A stretch of DNA of 64,000 bases from Deinococcus sonorensis KR-87. GTDB lineage: Bacteria > Deinococcota > Deinococci > Deinococcales > Deinococcaceae. Positions 1 through 8,040 of this stretch are shown in pieces. Under the pieces are notes generated by a model. That model made no database searches. It saw only the letters and a list, made by a program, of their open reading frames with translations, and was not told where the DNA came from. A program made the translations under genes and the position numbers. The stretch spans positions 2,907,001 to 2,971,000 of the forward strand of contig NZ_CP158299.1 of the NCBI RefSeq assembly GCF_040256395.1. Direction: 5' to 3'. Positions within the stretch are counted from its first letter, which is position 1; every line of letters starts with the position of its first letter.

Positions 1-41
1 TTCTGGTACCCATCAAACAGCGTCCAGCGCGACCATTGGGC

Positions 42-248
42 ATGCTTGAGCACCCCACCCAACTCCTCACCGTCGCGCAGGTTTGCTCTGCTCTCCAGCT
101 CAGCAGGGGGACCGTTGAGCGGCTTATCCGCAGCGGCGCTCTCCCGTCCGTCAATGTTTCGACCACCAACACCCGCAGAGCGCACCGCGTGCGCCCTGCT
201 GACCTCGCCATGTTCCTCATGGCCCACGAGGAGACCCGCCATGAGTAA
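42..248 (+). CDS. Small helix-turn-helix (excisionase-type) DNA-binding protein
   Basis: This 68-residue protein is almost entirely one DNA-binding domain. Residues 9-30 (TVAQVCSALQLSRGTVERL) read as the helix-turn-helix of the MerR/excisionase class, followed by a wing that ends in a RVRPADLAMFL helix typical of the family. I chose ATG at 42; an in-frame TTG at 36 is possible. Its stop overlaps the start of the next gene by 8 bases (ATGAGTAA), so the two are probably translated together. Such proteins act in excision or transcription control of integrated elements, which fits the island context. The exact role is inference. Confidence 0.7.
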   Translation: MLEHPTQLLTVAQVCSALQLSRGTVERLIRSGALPSVNVSTTNTRRAHRVRPADLAMFLMAHEETRHE

Positions 249-597
249 GCTCACTCCTGAAGAGATCGCCCTGTTCCAGCAGCAGATGGCCGCATTGGAC
301 GCTGTGCTGCGGCCCGGCATCGACCCCACTCGCCCGTATGAGGAGGCCGAGCCGCAGGGCATCAGTGCTCCCACCGCGCTGGCTTACCTGGGCTGGATCG
401 CGCCGGTCGGCATCACCTACACCGAGACCATCTCGGCCATCGGGGATGCGCTGAGGCTGAGCCCGGACCGCGTAACCGCCCGCCTGTTGCAGCTGGCCCG
501 GCGCCCGGAGCTGGAGAACGTGCTGCGGCGGCCCACCTATACCGGCCACGACCTGCTCAAGGCGGTTGCTGGCATGGTCCTGATCACCCAGGAGTAG
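241..597 (+). CDS. Hypothetical protein of the mobile island
   Basis: I do not recognise this 118-residue protein. It starts at the ATG that overlaps the stop of the upstream HTH gene, so the two look like a coupled pair, and the next gene begins 4 bases after its stop. It has no signal peptide or membrane segment. The middle (YLGWIAPVGITYTETISAIG) and the following LSPDRVTARLLQLAR look like a helical, possibly winged-helix fold that could bind DNA or a partner. It may be an accessory replication or regulatory protein of the element; this is inferred only from position. Confidence 0.6.
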   Translation: MSKLTPEEIALFQQQMAALDAVLRPGIDPTRPYEEAEPQGISAPTALAYLGWIAPVGITYTETISAIGDALRLSPDRVTARLLQLARRPELENVLRRPTYTGHDLLKAVAGMVLITQE

Positions 598-601
598 CCC
601 G

Positions 602-2056
602 GTGCCCGCTGATCTGCCCCCCACCCTGTTCGATACTTCGCGGGCAACCGTGAAGGATGGGCACGGCTGGGGGGCCATCAGCGAGGACCAGACTGCTGGG
701 CGGGCGTGGCGACAGGCCCAGCAGCCGACTACCCCTCGCCCGGCACCTGTTGAATCCGCAAGTAAAAAAGTTGCGGATCAACAAGAAAAACTTACGGTTT
801 TCGGATACACGAGCGCTGAGGCTGAGGAGCGGCAGCTCCAGTACCTCTCAGGCCACCCCGGCAACCCGATCTGCCGCCGCTTGGACCGCTACGACACCAG
901 CCGCAGACCCTCCCTGCTCAAGCAGACCCAAGAGATGCAGCTCGCCTGCGGCCCGGTGGTGGCGGTGACCTTCCACCTACCCGCCTCCAGCTCACAGCTG
1001 GAGATCGAGCAGGCCCACGCCAACTACCTCACTACGGTTCGTGGCGCTTGGAGGGCATTCAGCGTCCTGCAGTACGACTGCGAAGGCCAGCCGCACGCCC
1101 ACGCCACGGTGCCCTTGCGGGCCATCGGGGCGACCTGCCCAGTCTGCGACGGGACGTGGCATCGTCACAGCTGGCGGCAGCACGACGGCAAGACCGGGCG
1201 GGGGTGGCGGTGCAGCGGCTGTGAGCTGACATGGCGGGTGATTCGGAAACCGAACAGCTGGAACCCCGAGCGCCGGGACGCTGAGCGCTGGGCCGCCTAT
1301 CAGGCCGGTCCGCCGATGGCGCTGGCTCACCAGCCCGAGAAGCTGGCGTTGGCGAACGGCTTGTGGTGGCTGATGCGGGACCAGCGCTACCGCGCTACAG
1401 GCCGCAAGAGCGTTCGGCTGAAGATCACCCAGCAGGGCACCGCTGAGACCCCTTCGCTCGCCCTGCTGACCCTGCGGGTGCTGCAGGCGTGGTCGCTGGC
1501 CGCGCTGCACCTCCAGACTCTGAATATTCTGGTGCAGACCCAGGCCGCAATGCTCCTCCAGACTCTGGACGTGTTGGTGCAGACTCTGACGGCCCTGCTC
1601 CTGGCCCTGAGCTGCACCGCAGCGCCGCCTTACCCCCTGCGCCGCCCTGGCCGCACCCTGCACCATCCCCGCGCTCAGCGGGGCCTCCAGCGCCCTCGGA
1701 ACGCACGTGCTGGCCCTGCGAAAAGGGAGCAGGGCGCACGAAGCGCCCCGCCCTGTTCCCTCACCACACAGCAGCCAGCTGTACTTACTACTGTACCACC
1801 ACCCCGAGCGCACCGTTTCCCAGGACTGGGGGCCGATCCACCCCCGCGCCGCCATTACGCCAACAGCATCACCACCGCCTTACTGTATGTCTTAGGCGGA
1901 ATCCATCCCCCGGCCAGCTGCCCATCAGCCGCTGCCGGGGTGTCGTATACCCTCGATTCCCAGCCTCACCGGCTAGTGCCGGAGCGATCTGAACCGCCGC
2001 CCCGCGCCCGCCCCATCAACCCACGGGCAGGCCCTGCTTCTCTTCTTCTTTCGTGA
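602..2056 (+). CDS. Possible HUH replication/relaxase-like protein with zinc knuckle
   Basis: The GTG start follows a GGAG ribosome site and lies 4 bases after the previous stop. Residues 118-170 contain a hydrophobic strand (VVAVTFHLPA), a helix, and then GQPHAHATVPL, whose His-Ala-His at 165-167 resembles the HUH metal motif of rolling-circle Rep proteins. Two CxxC pairs follow at 179/182 and 204/207, forming a likely zinc knuckle, and WWLMRDQRYRATGRKS near 255-270 resembles the end of Rep-type domains. From about residue 280 the sequence becomes a leucine/glutamine repeat and then Pro/Arg-rich low complexity, which may not be genuine protein. A shifted or lost stop near 1450-1620 is possible. 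The function is tentative. Confidence 0.5.
   Translation: MPADLPPTLFDTSRATVKDGHGWGAISEDQTAGRAWRQAQQPTTPRPAPVESASKKVADQQEKLTVFGYTSAEAEERQLQYLSGHPGNPICRRLDRYDTSRRPSLLKQTQEMQLACGPVVAVTFHLPASSSQLEIEQAHANYLTTVRGAWRAFSVLQYDCEGQPHAHATVPLRAIGATCPVCDGTWHRHSWRQHDGKTGRGWRCSGCELTWRVIRKPNSWNPERRDAERWAAYQAGPPMALAHQPEKLALANGLWWLMRDQRYRATGRKSVRLKITQQGTAETPSLALLTLRVLQAWSLAALHLQTLNILVQTQAAMLLQTLDVLVQTLTALLLALSCTAAPPYPLRRPGRTLHHPRAQRGLQRPRNARAGPAKREQGARSAPPCSLTTQQPAVLTTVPPPRAHRFPGLGADPPPRRHYANSITTALLYVLGGIHPPASCPSAAAGVSYTLDSQPHRLVPERSEPPPRARPINPRAGPASLLLS
1511..1600 (+). repeat. Imperfect tandem repeat, two 45-bp units, inside the Rep-like gene
   Basis: The two units start with the same 12 bases (CTCCAGACTCTG at 1511 and 1556) and share the GGTGCAGAC segment. 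In the annotated frame they encode two 15-residue units of the form LQTL(N/D)(I/V)LVQT. The unit length keeps the reading frame. Confidence 0.7.
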
Positions 2057-2090
2057 GCAGAAGCGCAGCGACTGCAGCAAGGCTGAAGCC
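2050..2090 (+). repeat. Dispersed repeat, copy 1
   Basis: The 28 bases at 2063-2090 recur exactly at 2725-2752, and the flanking TTCGTGA(A)GCAG(A/G)A also matches. The repeat core begins GCGCAGCGACTGCAGC. Confidence 0.85.
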
Positions 2091-2468
2091 AATGCACTGC
2101 GACAGCGCAGTATGAAAGCTGCTCCATCGCAGGGGAAGGTAGCGCCGATCAACCGTAACTCTCGGCCATCGCCAAAGCACTACCTGCAGGTCCGCAGGAC
2201 CACCTGTGAAGCCTGCCAGTATTCAGTGGCCCGGAGCGCAGCGACAGAGTAAGGCCAAAGCCACAGCGATCTGACTGAGCAGAGCATCGACCAGACAGCC
2301 ACCTCGACCTGCACAGCGTGCTGTGCCGCGCCAGCAATGGCGTTCTGAAGGCCTGAGGGCAGCGACCTCAGCGCAGCGTGGCCGAGCACGGCAGGGCCAG
2401 CAGACCGGAGCGGGGTTGCTACCCGGTGCGCTTACCTTTCCCCAGCTCCGCCGAATCGGGCAGGGAGG
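2057..2468. other. Non-coding stretch of the island
   Basis: I see no convincing gene here. The stretch holds two copies of the dispersed repeat described separately (2050-2090 and 2233-2262). It also has a short hairpin ACTGCG/CGCAGT at 2096-2111 and a GGTCC-GCA-GGACC inverted repeat near 2189-2200. The open frames present are short and have no family likeness. Confidence 0.5.
2233..2262 (+). repeat. Dispersed repeat, diverged copy
   Basis: GGAGCGCAGCGACAG, then five bases later AAGGCCAAAGCC, follows the same pattern as the two close copies at 2050 and 2711. It differs in the middle. Confidence 0.5.
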
Positions 2469-2642
2469 TTACCGCTGCTGCTTGAGGGCAGCCTCCATCC
2501 GGCGCTGCCGCTCGTACCACTCGGCCACGATCTGCTCGTCACTCAGCCCGTCCAGGGCGGTGGTCACCTCACCGAGAATGTCGGCCACGGTGCGGGCTTC
2601 CTGACGGGCGTGGGCGGCATAGCGGCGATCGGCTTCGGTCAT
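2469..2642 (-). CDS. Small hypothetical protein, 57 residues
   Basis: This short open frame reads as an acidic, mostly helical protein: MTEADRRYAAHARQEARTV at the N-terminus, LDGLSDEQIVAEWYERQRR in the middle, and a KQQR tail. It has strong third-position GC bias and no low-complexity stretch. A TAAAAT -10 box lies 7 bases before the ATG, the spacing expected of a leaderless transcript. The helix-rich pattern resembles small accessory proteins next to phage or plasmid genes, but I recognise no family. It may instead be an antitoxin-like or regulatory peptide; no evidence decides this. Confidence 0.6.
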   Translation of the reverse strand: MTEADRRYAAHARQEARTVADILGEVTTALDGLSDEQIVAEWYERQRRMEAALKQQR

Positions 2643-2710
2643 CCCTTACATTTTACTGCTGACCTCAATTGGCAGGAGGGCCGACCACGGGCATGTCCTG
2701 CTCCCTTTCT

Positions 2711-2752
2711 TTCGTGAAGCAGGAGCGCAGCGACTGCAGCAAGGCTGAAGCC
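2711..2752 (+). repeat. Dispersed repeat, copy 2
   Basis: This is the second close copy of the repeat at 2050-2090, with an exact 28-base match at 2725-2752. The pair flanks the non-coding stretch and the 57-residue gene. Confidence 0.85.
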
Positions 2753-2795
2753 CTGAAGACAAAGCCCTGCGATGATGCTCAAGAGCAGGCCACCC

Positions 2796-4496
2796 TCAGA
2801 AGAGGCTGTCCATGCCCTTGTCCTTGCTCTTGGTAGCCAGCGTCTTGGTGGCCTTCTGCTCGTAGGAAACGTTAACCGCGCCCTTCGGCATATCCGGCTG
2901 CTTGCCCGCCAGGATGTCCTGCACGGTCAGCACCTGTACTCGCTGGAACGCCTTCCCGCCATAGCTGTAGCTACCCTGCTGAGCCGCCTCCTTGAGTACC
3001 CCAGCAGTCGGGGGCGCCAAGCAAATGAACACCCCGATGGCGGCCTGCTCTTTCGTCAGTACGCCCGCCAGATCGCGCACCATGCCTGCAGTCAGGTTCT
3101 TGCCGCCCTTCACGCTGATGACCACCTTCTCCACTTTGCCGCCATCAGGCCGCAGGAAGAACATCTGGCCATCGATGCCGCCGTCACCGCCCTTTTTCCC
3201 CTTCTTGCTGTCACCGATGGCGCCGTAGGGCTGGGCGCCGATCTCACCCAGTACCCAGAACTGGAACTGGTAGGCGCCGTCTTTCTGATCGAAGAGGTAC
3301 TGAGCGCCCTCGACCGTGGTCGGCGTTCCCTCCTCTCGCAAATCTTTGGCTTCCAGCCCGAAGTCGCGCCGCAGTCGGGCTTTGATCAGCGCGACGGACA
3401 GGTGGGTAATGTCAATGCCTATCCAGTCGCGCTCCAACTTTTCAGCGGCACAGACTGTAGTGCCACATCCACAAAAAGGGTCCAGCACCACGTCACCAGG
3501 GTTACTGCTGGCCCTGACGATGCGCTCCAGCAGGGCCAGCGGCTTCTGAGTGGGATAACCGAGGCGCTCTTGGGCCAGGTTGTGCAGTGGCTTGATATCT
3601 GTCCACACGTCGCTCAGGGGCACACCTTTTTGCTCGTCGGCGTACCGCTTAAGCTGTGGGACGCCTCCAGCCTTAGCGGGCCAATGGATACGCCCGATGC
3701 TATCGAGTCTATCCAGCTCATCAGGTGGAACTGCCCAGTGGCGGCCCTTCGCTGTGACATTGATGCCCCTCCACACTTCGCCTGTCGCTCCGTTTCGGGT
3801 CCCTGCCCCAGTCAGGTCTGACCTGCGCCACCTTCTACCGTCAGCATCACGGTGAACATAGAACTCATCCAAGTAGTCGGGGTCATATGGCGTGTACTGA
3901 GGGTTCCACGTATAGTCCTCGGACTTTCCGTAGTGGAGAATGGTGTCATGAACTGGACCGAAGCGCTTCGCGCTGTTGTGGGCGCTGGTCCTCTTCCAGA
4001 TGATCTCACTCAGAATTCGCCCAGGGCCAAAGATGACATCAAGAATGGTCTTGAGGTAGTGACTGGCAGTTGGGTCGCAATGCAGGTACAGGCTGCCGGT
4101 GGGCTTCAGCACACGATGCAGCTCGACTAGCCGCGCTGCCATCATCACGAGATAGGCGCTGAGGTCATTGCGACCCAGCCGGGCCACGGTGTCGCTCAGG
4201 AAGCGGGCCAGCTCGCCATTGATCTGGGTCAGCTCCAGCAGCAGCTGCTCGTCTCCTGGTCCCCAGTGCCATGTGTCGGTGAACGCCAGCACTTGGGCGC
4301 TGTCCTGATGGTCGCCCTGGTCCCGAAAGAGCACGTTGTAGTCGGCAGCGCTGTTGAAGGGGGGGTCCAGATACACGAGGTCCACCGACTCGCTGGCGAT
4401 GCTCTCCCGCAGAACCTTGAGGTTGTCGCCCAGGTAGAGCTGACGGCTGCGCTTCGGAGTGGATGAGACGGCGACTGATTTGGCAGGCACCAGCAC
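2796..4496 (-). CDS. DNA methyltransferase fused to Mrr-like nuclease domain
   Basis: The protein has 566 residues. Its N-terminal two-thirds is a beta-class amino-methyltransferase: the catalytic motif VYLDPPFN comes first (44-47 DPPF) and the AdoMet motif [11 protein letters not shown] second (339-347), which suggests adenine-N6 or cytosine-N4 methylation. After a linker, residues 425-545 look like a restriction-endonuclease fold: GGDGGIDG (437-444), then [10 protein letters not shown] (458-467), giving the Asp and Lys of a PD-(D/E)xK/Mrr site. The same fusion is, to my knowledge, found in many bacteria, but its restriction activity is not settled. The start is GTG at 4496, with GTG 4490 as an alternative. 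The nearest upstream gene encodes an HNH-type protein. Confidence 0.85.
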   Translation of the reverse strand: MLVPAKSVAVSSTPKRSRQLYLGDNLKVLRESIASESVDLVYLDPPFNSAADYNVLFRDQGDHQDSAQVLAFTDTWHWGPGDEQLLLELTQINGELARFLSDTVARLGRNDLSAYLVMMAARLVELHRVLKPTGSLYLHCDPTASHYLKTILDVIFGPGRILSEIIWKRTSAHNSAKRFGPVHDTILHYGKSEDYTWNPQYTPYDPDYLDEFYVHRDADGRRWRRSDLTGAGTRNGATGEVWRGINVTAKGRHWAVPPDELDRLDSIGRIHWPAKAGGVPQLKRYADEQKGVPLSDVWTDIKPLHNLAQERLGYPTQKPLALLERIVRASSNPGDVVLDPFCGCGTTVCAAEKLERDWIGIDITHLSVALIKARLRRDFGLEAKDLREEGTPTTVEGAQYLFDQKDGAYQFQFWVLGEIGAQPYGAIGDSKKGKKGGDGGIDGQMFFLRPDGGKVEKVVISVKGGKNLTAGMVRDLAGVLTKEQAAIGVFICLAPPTAGVLKEAAQQGSYSYGGKAFQRVQVLTVQDILAGKQPDMPKGAVNVSYEQKATKTLATKSKDKGMDSLF

Positions 4497-4556
4497 AATC
4501 TGGCACGCCTGCTGTCACTGCCTGCTTTCACATGTGGTCGGCGCGGGCGATTCCGA

Positions 4557-4574
4557 TGATAAATTTTCGTATCA
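4557..4574. promoter_or_regulatory. Inverted repeat upstream of the methyltransferase gene
   Basis: TGATA and TATCA arms flank an AT-rich 8-base centre, 60 bases before the methyltransferase start, in otherwise GC-rich DNA. It could be an operator for one of the island's HTH proteins, and TATCAT on the minus strand could double as a -10 box. This is a pattern observation only. Confidence 0.35.
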
Positions 4575-4683
4575 ACGGGATGACGCCGGATACCCAGGCC
4601 GGGTGGAGCACTCCCTGAACCGGGCCAGCCACTCCAAACAGTGCGCTCGTCCTGATAGTGGTGGCTGTCTGGCCACCCCAGGC

Positions 4684-5469
4684 TCACTCCTCCGCACCAT
4701 CGGGGCGTAAGGCTGACAGCTCCTCCAGAGTGTCATAGGTGCCCGGCAGGTAGTTCACCGTAGGCAGCAGCGGCATCTGGCAGAAAAGCTCCACGTACTC
4801 GTTGAACCGAGCATCAGCGAACGGCGTGATCTCCAGCATTCGACCATCCGGGGGGCCAGAATTCACGGTGAGCACGTACCCAATCGGCGGGTACGCGATT
4901 TCAGAAAACAGGCTGCCTGGGCTATCACCCCCTCGGTACACGAAGGGGCTGTACCTCATCCTGCTGGACAAGGTGTAGAAGCAGTACACCCTGTACTGCG
5001 GCGGCAGGCCAGTCAGCGTCCGGTTCAGAACGAATTCCCGCAGCGCTGGGTTTCGCTGTCCGAACACGACCGGGTTGATGGACAGGAACATTGAGATGAC
5101 CTGCTTAATGACGTGGAGCGGGAAGGTGCGGTACGGCAGGGCAAGCAGGCCGCCATGCTGGAGCTGCAGAACGTGCTCCAGACCCTGAGCGGTCCACGCA
5201 ATGAAGTGCGGCCCGTAGAGGTTGCCTGTGGTGGTGTTGCAGCGGTCGCAGAGGCTATACCTGCCCATACCGCGCTGCATGGTTTTGCCCCGCAGCGGGT
5301 CGCCTGGGAACGCCTGGGCGTCAAGCAGCTTCTGAAAGCTGGTCACGACGACAGGACTCGAATTCAGCGCCTGCCGGGGCGGGATGTGCTCAAAGGTCAG
5401 CGGCCCCTGCGCACCACAGATGTGGCACTCCCCCTTCCGCTGCCCCTGCCCGCCTATGGCAAGCCCCAC
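4684..5469 (-). CDS. HNH-type zinc-binding protein, possible endonuclease
   Basis: This 261-residue protein has a CHICG knuckle at 15-19, LTFEHIPP at 24-31 and a second knuckle with Asn, LCDRCNTTTGNLYG (73-86). The C-C / H / C-C-N order is that of HNH/treble-clef nucleases. The long C-terminal part (90-261) has no motif I recognise. It starts at GTG 5469, inside the last codons of the upstream HTH gene (16-base overlap), so the two are coupled. Placed next to a methyltransferase/nuclease fusion, it may belong to a defence or mobile module. The usual second metal-binding His is not obvious, so catalysis is uncertain. Confidence 0.65.
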   Translation of the reverse strand: MGLAIGGQGQRKGECHICGAQGPLTFEHIPPRQALNSSPVVVTSFQKLLDAQAFPGDPLRGKTMQRGMGRYSLCDRCNTTTGNLYGPHFIAWTAQGLEHVLQLQHGGLLALPYRTFPLHVIKQVISMFLSINPVVFGQRNPALREFVLNRTLTGLPPQYRVYCFYTLSSRMRYSPFVYRGGDSPGSLFSEIAYPPIGYVLTVNSGPPDGRMLEITPFADARFNEYVELFCQMPLLPTVNYLPGTYDTLEELSALRPDGAEE

Positions 5470-5789
5470 ATCAGCCGGGCAATCCGGTTGGCGCGGATCA
5501 TGAACCGCTCCTCTCGGAGGTAAGCCGGTTGGTCAGCGACGTGACGCGCCCAGAACCGGGCCTCCATCTCCTCCATCGTCTCCCCAAACCGACCATCTAC
5601 CCCAGAGCTGACCGAACGCGGCACCTGATCGTCGTACCACCTCCACGCATCAGCTCGGCGGACCCGCAGCACCCGCCCGAAGCGGGCGGCACGCAGTTGC
5701 CCTGCTTCAATGGCCTCGTATACCGCAGCGCGGCCAATGCGGAGCAGCTGGGCCACCTCGGGCACGGTCATCACCTCGGGCTCGGTCAC
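5454..5789 (-). CDS. Helix-turn-helix (excisionase-family) regulator
   Basis: About 111 residues. The N-terminal half is a classic excisionase/MerR-type winged HTH: MTVPEVAQLLRIGRAAVYEA, then GQLRAARFGRVLRVRRADAWRW. The second half is helical (RFGETMEEMEARFWARHVAD) and may serve dimerisation. I chose GTG 5789 because a TATTCT -10 box ends 7 bases upstream, giving a leaderless message; the open frame extends to ATG 5915, and ATG 5771 is also possible. Its end overlaps the HNH gene, so the two are probably one operon. It may control the island genes. Confidence 0.7.
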   Translation of the reverse strand: MTEPEVMTVPEVAQLLRIGRAAVYEAIEAGQLRAARFGRVLRVRRADAWRWYDDQVPRSVSSGVDGRFGETMEEMEARFWARHVADQPAYLREERFMIRANRIARLMWGLP

Positions 5790-6008
5790 GCCCAGCAGAA
5801 TACCGTCCAGGCCATCCCTGGAGCATCCCTTAAACGGGCTAGGATCAGGGGCGACGAGACGAGACGAGACCGGAAGTTGGCGGTCGGTAAAACCGCTCCT
5901 GAACGGCTCCGGCAAGATCAGAGGGACCGGCCTGGGTCCCCCTGAGATATGCGTACCCCCAGCTTCATGATGGCCGGCAGACCGGTGTAGGCGGAGCCAG
6001 CAGACGTC

Positions 6009-6034
6009 AGCCGGACCGCTGGGGCGGTCCGGCT
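6009..6034. terminator. Hairpin downstream of glnQ-like gene
   Basis: A perfect 11-bp stem (AGCCGGACCGC / GCGGTCCGGCT) with a 4-base loop lies 14 bases past the stop of the ABC ATPase gene. There is no clear T tract, so termination may depend on other factors. Confidence 0.6.
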
Positions 6035-6047
6035 GGTGCTGCCCCGC

Positions 6048-6806
<759 letters not shown>

Positions 6807-6840
6807 GCGTCAGTCTAGAGCATCCGCTTCGGCAGGCACC

Positions 6841-7992
6841 TCACTCCTCGCGGTACAGCCGGCCTCGGGTGTTCCCGTCCAGCACTACCGTATCGTCCAT
6901 GGTCAGGGCTGCCGTGGATGAGAGGTAGATGCCGTAGTTCTCACTGCCCGACACCGTGCTATGGCTCAGCCGCAGCCGCCCGTTCTGGCTGTAGATGCCG
7001 TTGCCGAACAGGCCGGTGTTGCTGCGCGCGCCGCCCCCCACGATGTCCACGTAGTCCAGGACGTTGTCGTGGTTGCTGCCGATCTGCAGGCCATCCCAGA
7101 AGCCGGGGGTGCCGGCCTCCTCGCCCTCGAAGCGGATGTGTGCCTGCGCCGTACCCACCGCCTTCAGGCTGCCGTTGTCGTCCACGTTCAGCCATCCACC
7201 CTCGCGGAACACCAGTCGCGCGCCCGGCTGCAGGGTCAGCGGGGCCTCCACCTTCAGCGGCTCGTCAATGCGGTACCCGATGCCGGGCCAGGTGGCGGCG
7301 TCCTTCAGGTCGCCGTCGTCCACCACCACCAGACCCAGGCCGTTGGGGCGGGTGCGGCCCTGGTAGTCACTGGCCGCGTCCAGCTGACCCACCTGACTGG
7401 CCGGCAGGCTGACCGGCGCCTTGCCGTTGCCCTGAAAGCTGTTGCGCGCGAATTTTCTCAGGGTGCCGTAGTCGTCCACGCTCAGGCCGCGCCCCTTGTT
7501 GCCGCTGATCACGCTGTCCTGCAGGCTCAGCTGGCCCCCCACCGTCACCTGAATGGCCGCGTCGGTGTTGACGTCGCTGCCGGCGTCCCGGACCTGCACG
7601 AACTGCAGCACGTTGCGGGCGCTGCGCGAGCCGAACAGCAGCCCCTCCCAGAAGCCGGGGCCGCTGCTGGCGCCGGCGAAGATCACCGGCGCCTTGGCGG
7701 TGCCCACCGCGTTCAGGCTGCCGTTGTCGTCCACCACCAGGGCCGCGTCCTCGGTGAAGTGCAGCACGGTGCCCGGCTGAATGCTAAGGGCGGCCGTCAC
7801 CTTTACGAAGCCGCTGATCAGCACGTCACAGCGGCTGCCGGCCAGGTGGGTCCAGCGGGTGTCCTTCTCGACATCGTCTTTGATGACCACGCGGCAGGCG
7901 GGCGCGGTGGCCGCGTGGGTGACCGACAGGGACAGCAGCGGAATCAGGGCCACCGCCAGCGAGCAGCGGCGCATCAGGGCAGGAATGGACAT
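6841..7992 (-). CDS. Secreted right-handed beta-helix repeat protein
   Basis: The 383 residues begin with a signal peptide (MRRCSLAVALIPLLSLSVTHA) cleaved near AAT. The rest is repetitive: two similar halves carry GTVLHFTEDAALVVDDNGSL and ARLVFREGGWLNVDDNGSL, each followed by VGTA-I-F-G and FW-GL-GS steps. This is the pattern of parallel beta-helix (PbH1-like) surface proteins. The ribosome site GGAGGT precedes the ATG. It is likely exported or cell-surface bound; carbohydrate binding or a structural role is possible. No catalytic motif is visible. Confidence 0.75.
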   Translation of the reverse strand: MSIPALMRRCSLAVALIPLLSLSVTHAATAPACRVVIKDDVEKDTRWTHLAGSRCDVLISGFVKVTAALSIQPGTVLHFTEDAALVVDDNGSLNAVGTAKAPVIFAGASSGPGFWEGLLFGSRSARNVLQFVQVRDAGSDVNTDAAIQVTVGGQLSLQDSVISGNKGRGLSVDDYGTLRKFARNSFQGNGKAPVSLPASQVGQLDAASDYQGRTRPNGLGLVVVDDGDLKDAATWPGIGYRIDEPLKVEAPLTLQPGARLVFREGGWLNVDDNGSLKAVGTAQAHIRFEGEEAGTPGFWDGLQIGSNHDNVLDYVDIVGGGARSNTGLFGNGIYSQNGRLRLSHSTVSGSENYGIYLSSTAALTMDDTVVLDGNTRGRLYREE

Positions 7993-8040
7993 GGGTGTAC
8001 CTCCGGCCCCACTGTACGGAGGCCGGGCGTCAAACTGGCG

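Noticed and set aside
2323..2604. Plus-strand frame in the island's non-coding stretch
   Set aside because: Arg/Ser/Ala-rich with no family likeness, overlapping the better-supported minus-strand 57-residue gene.
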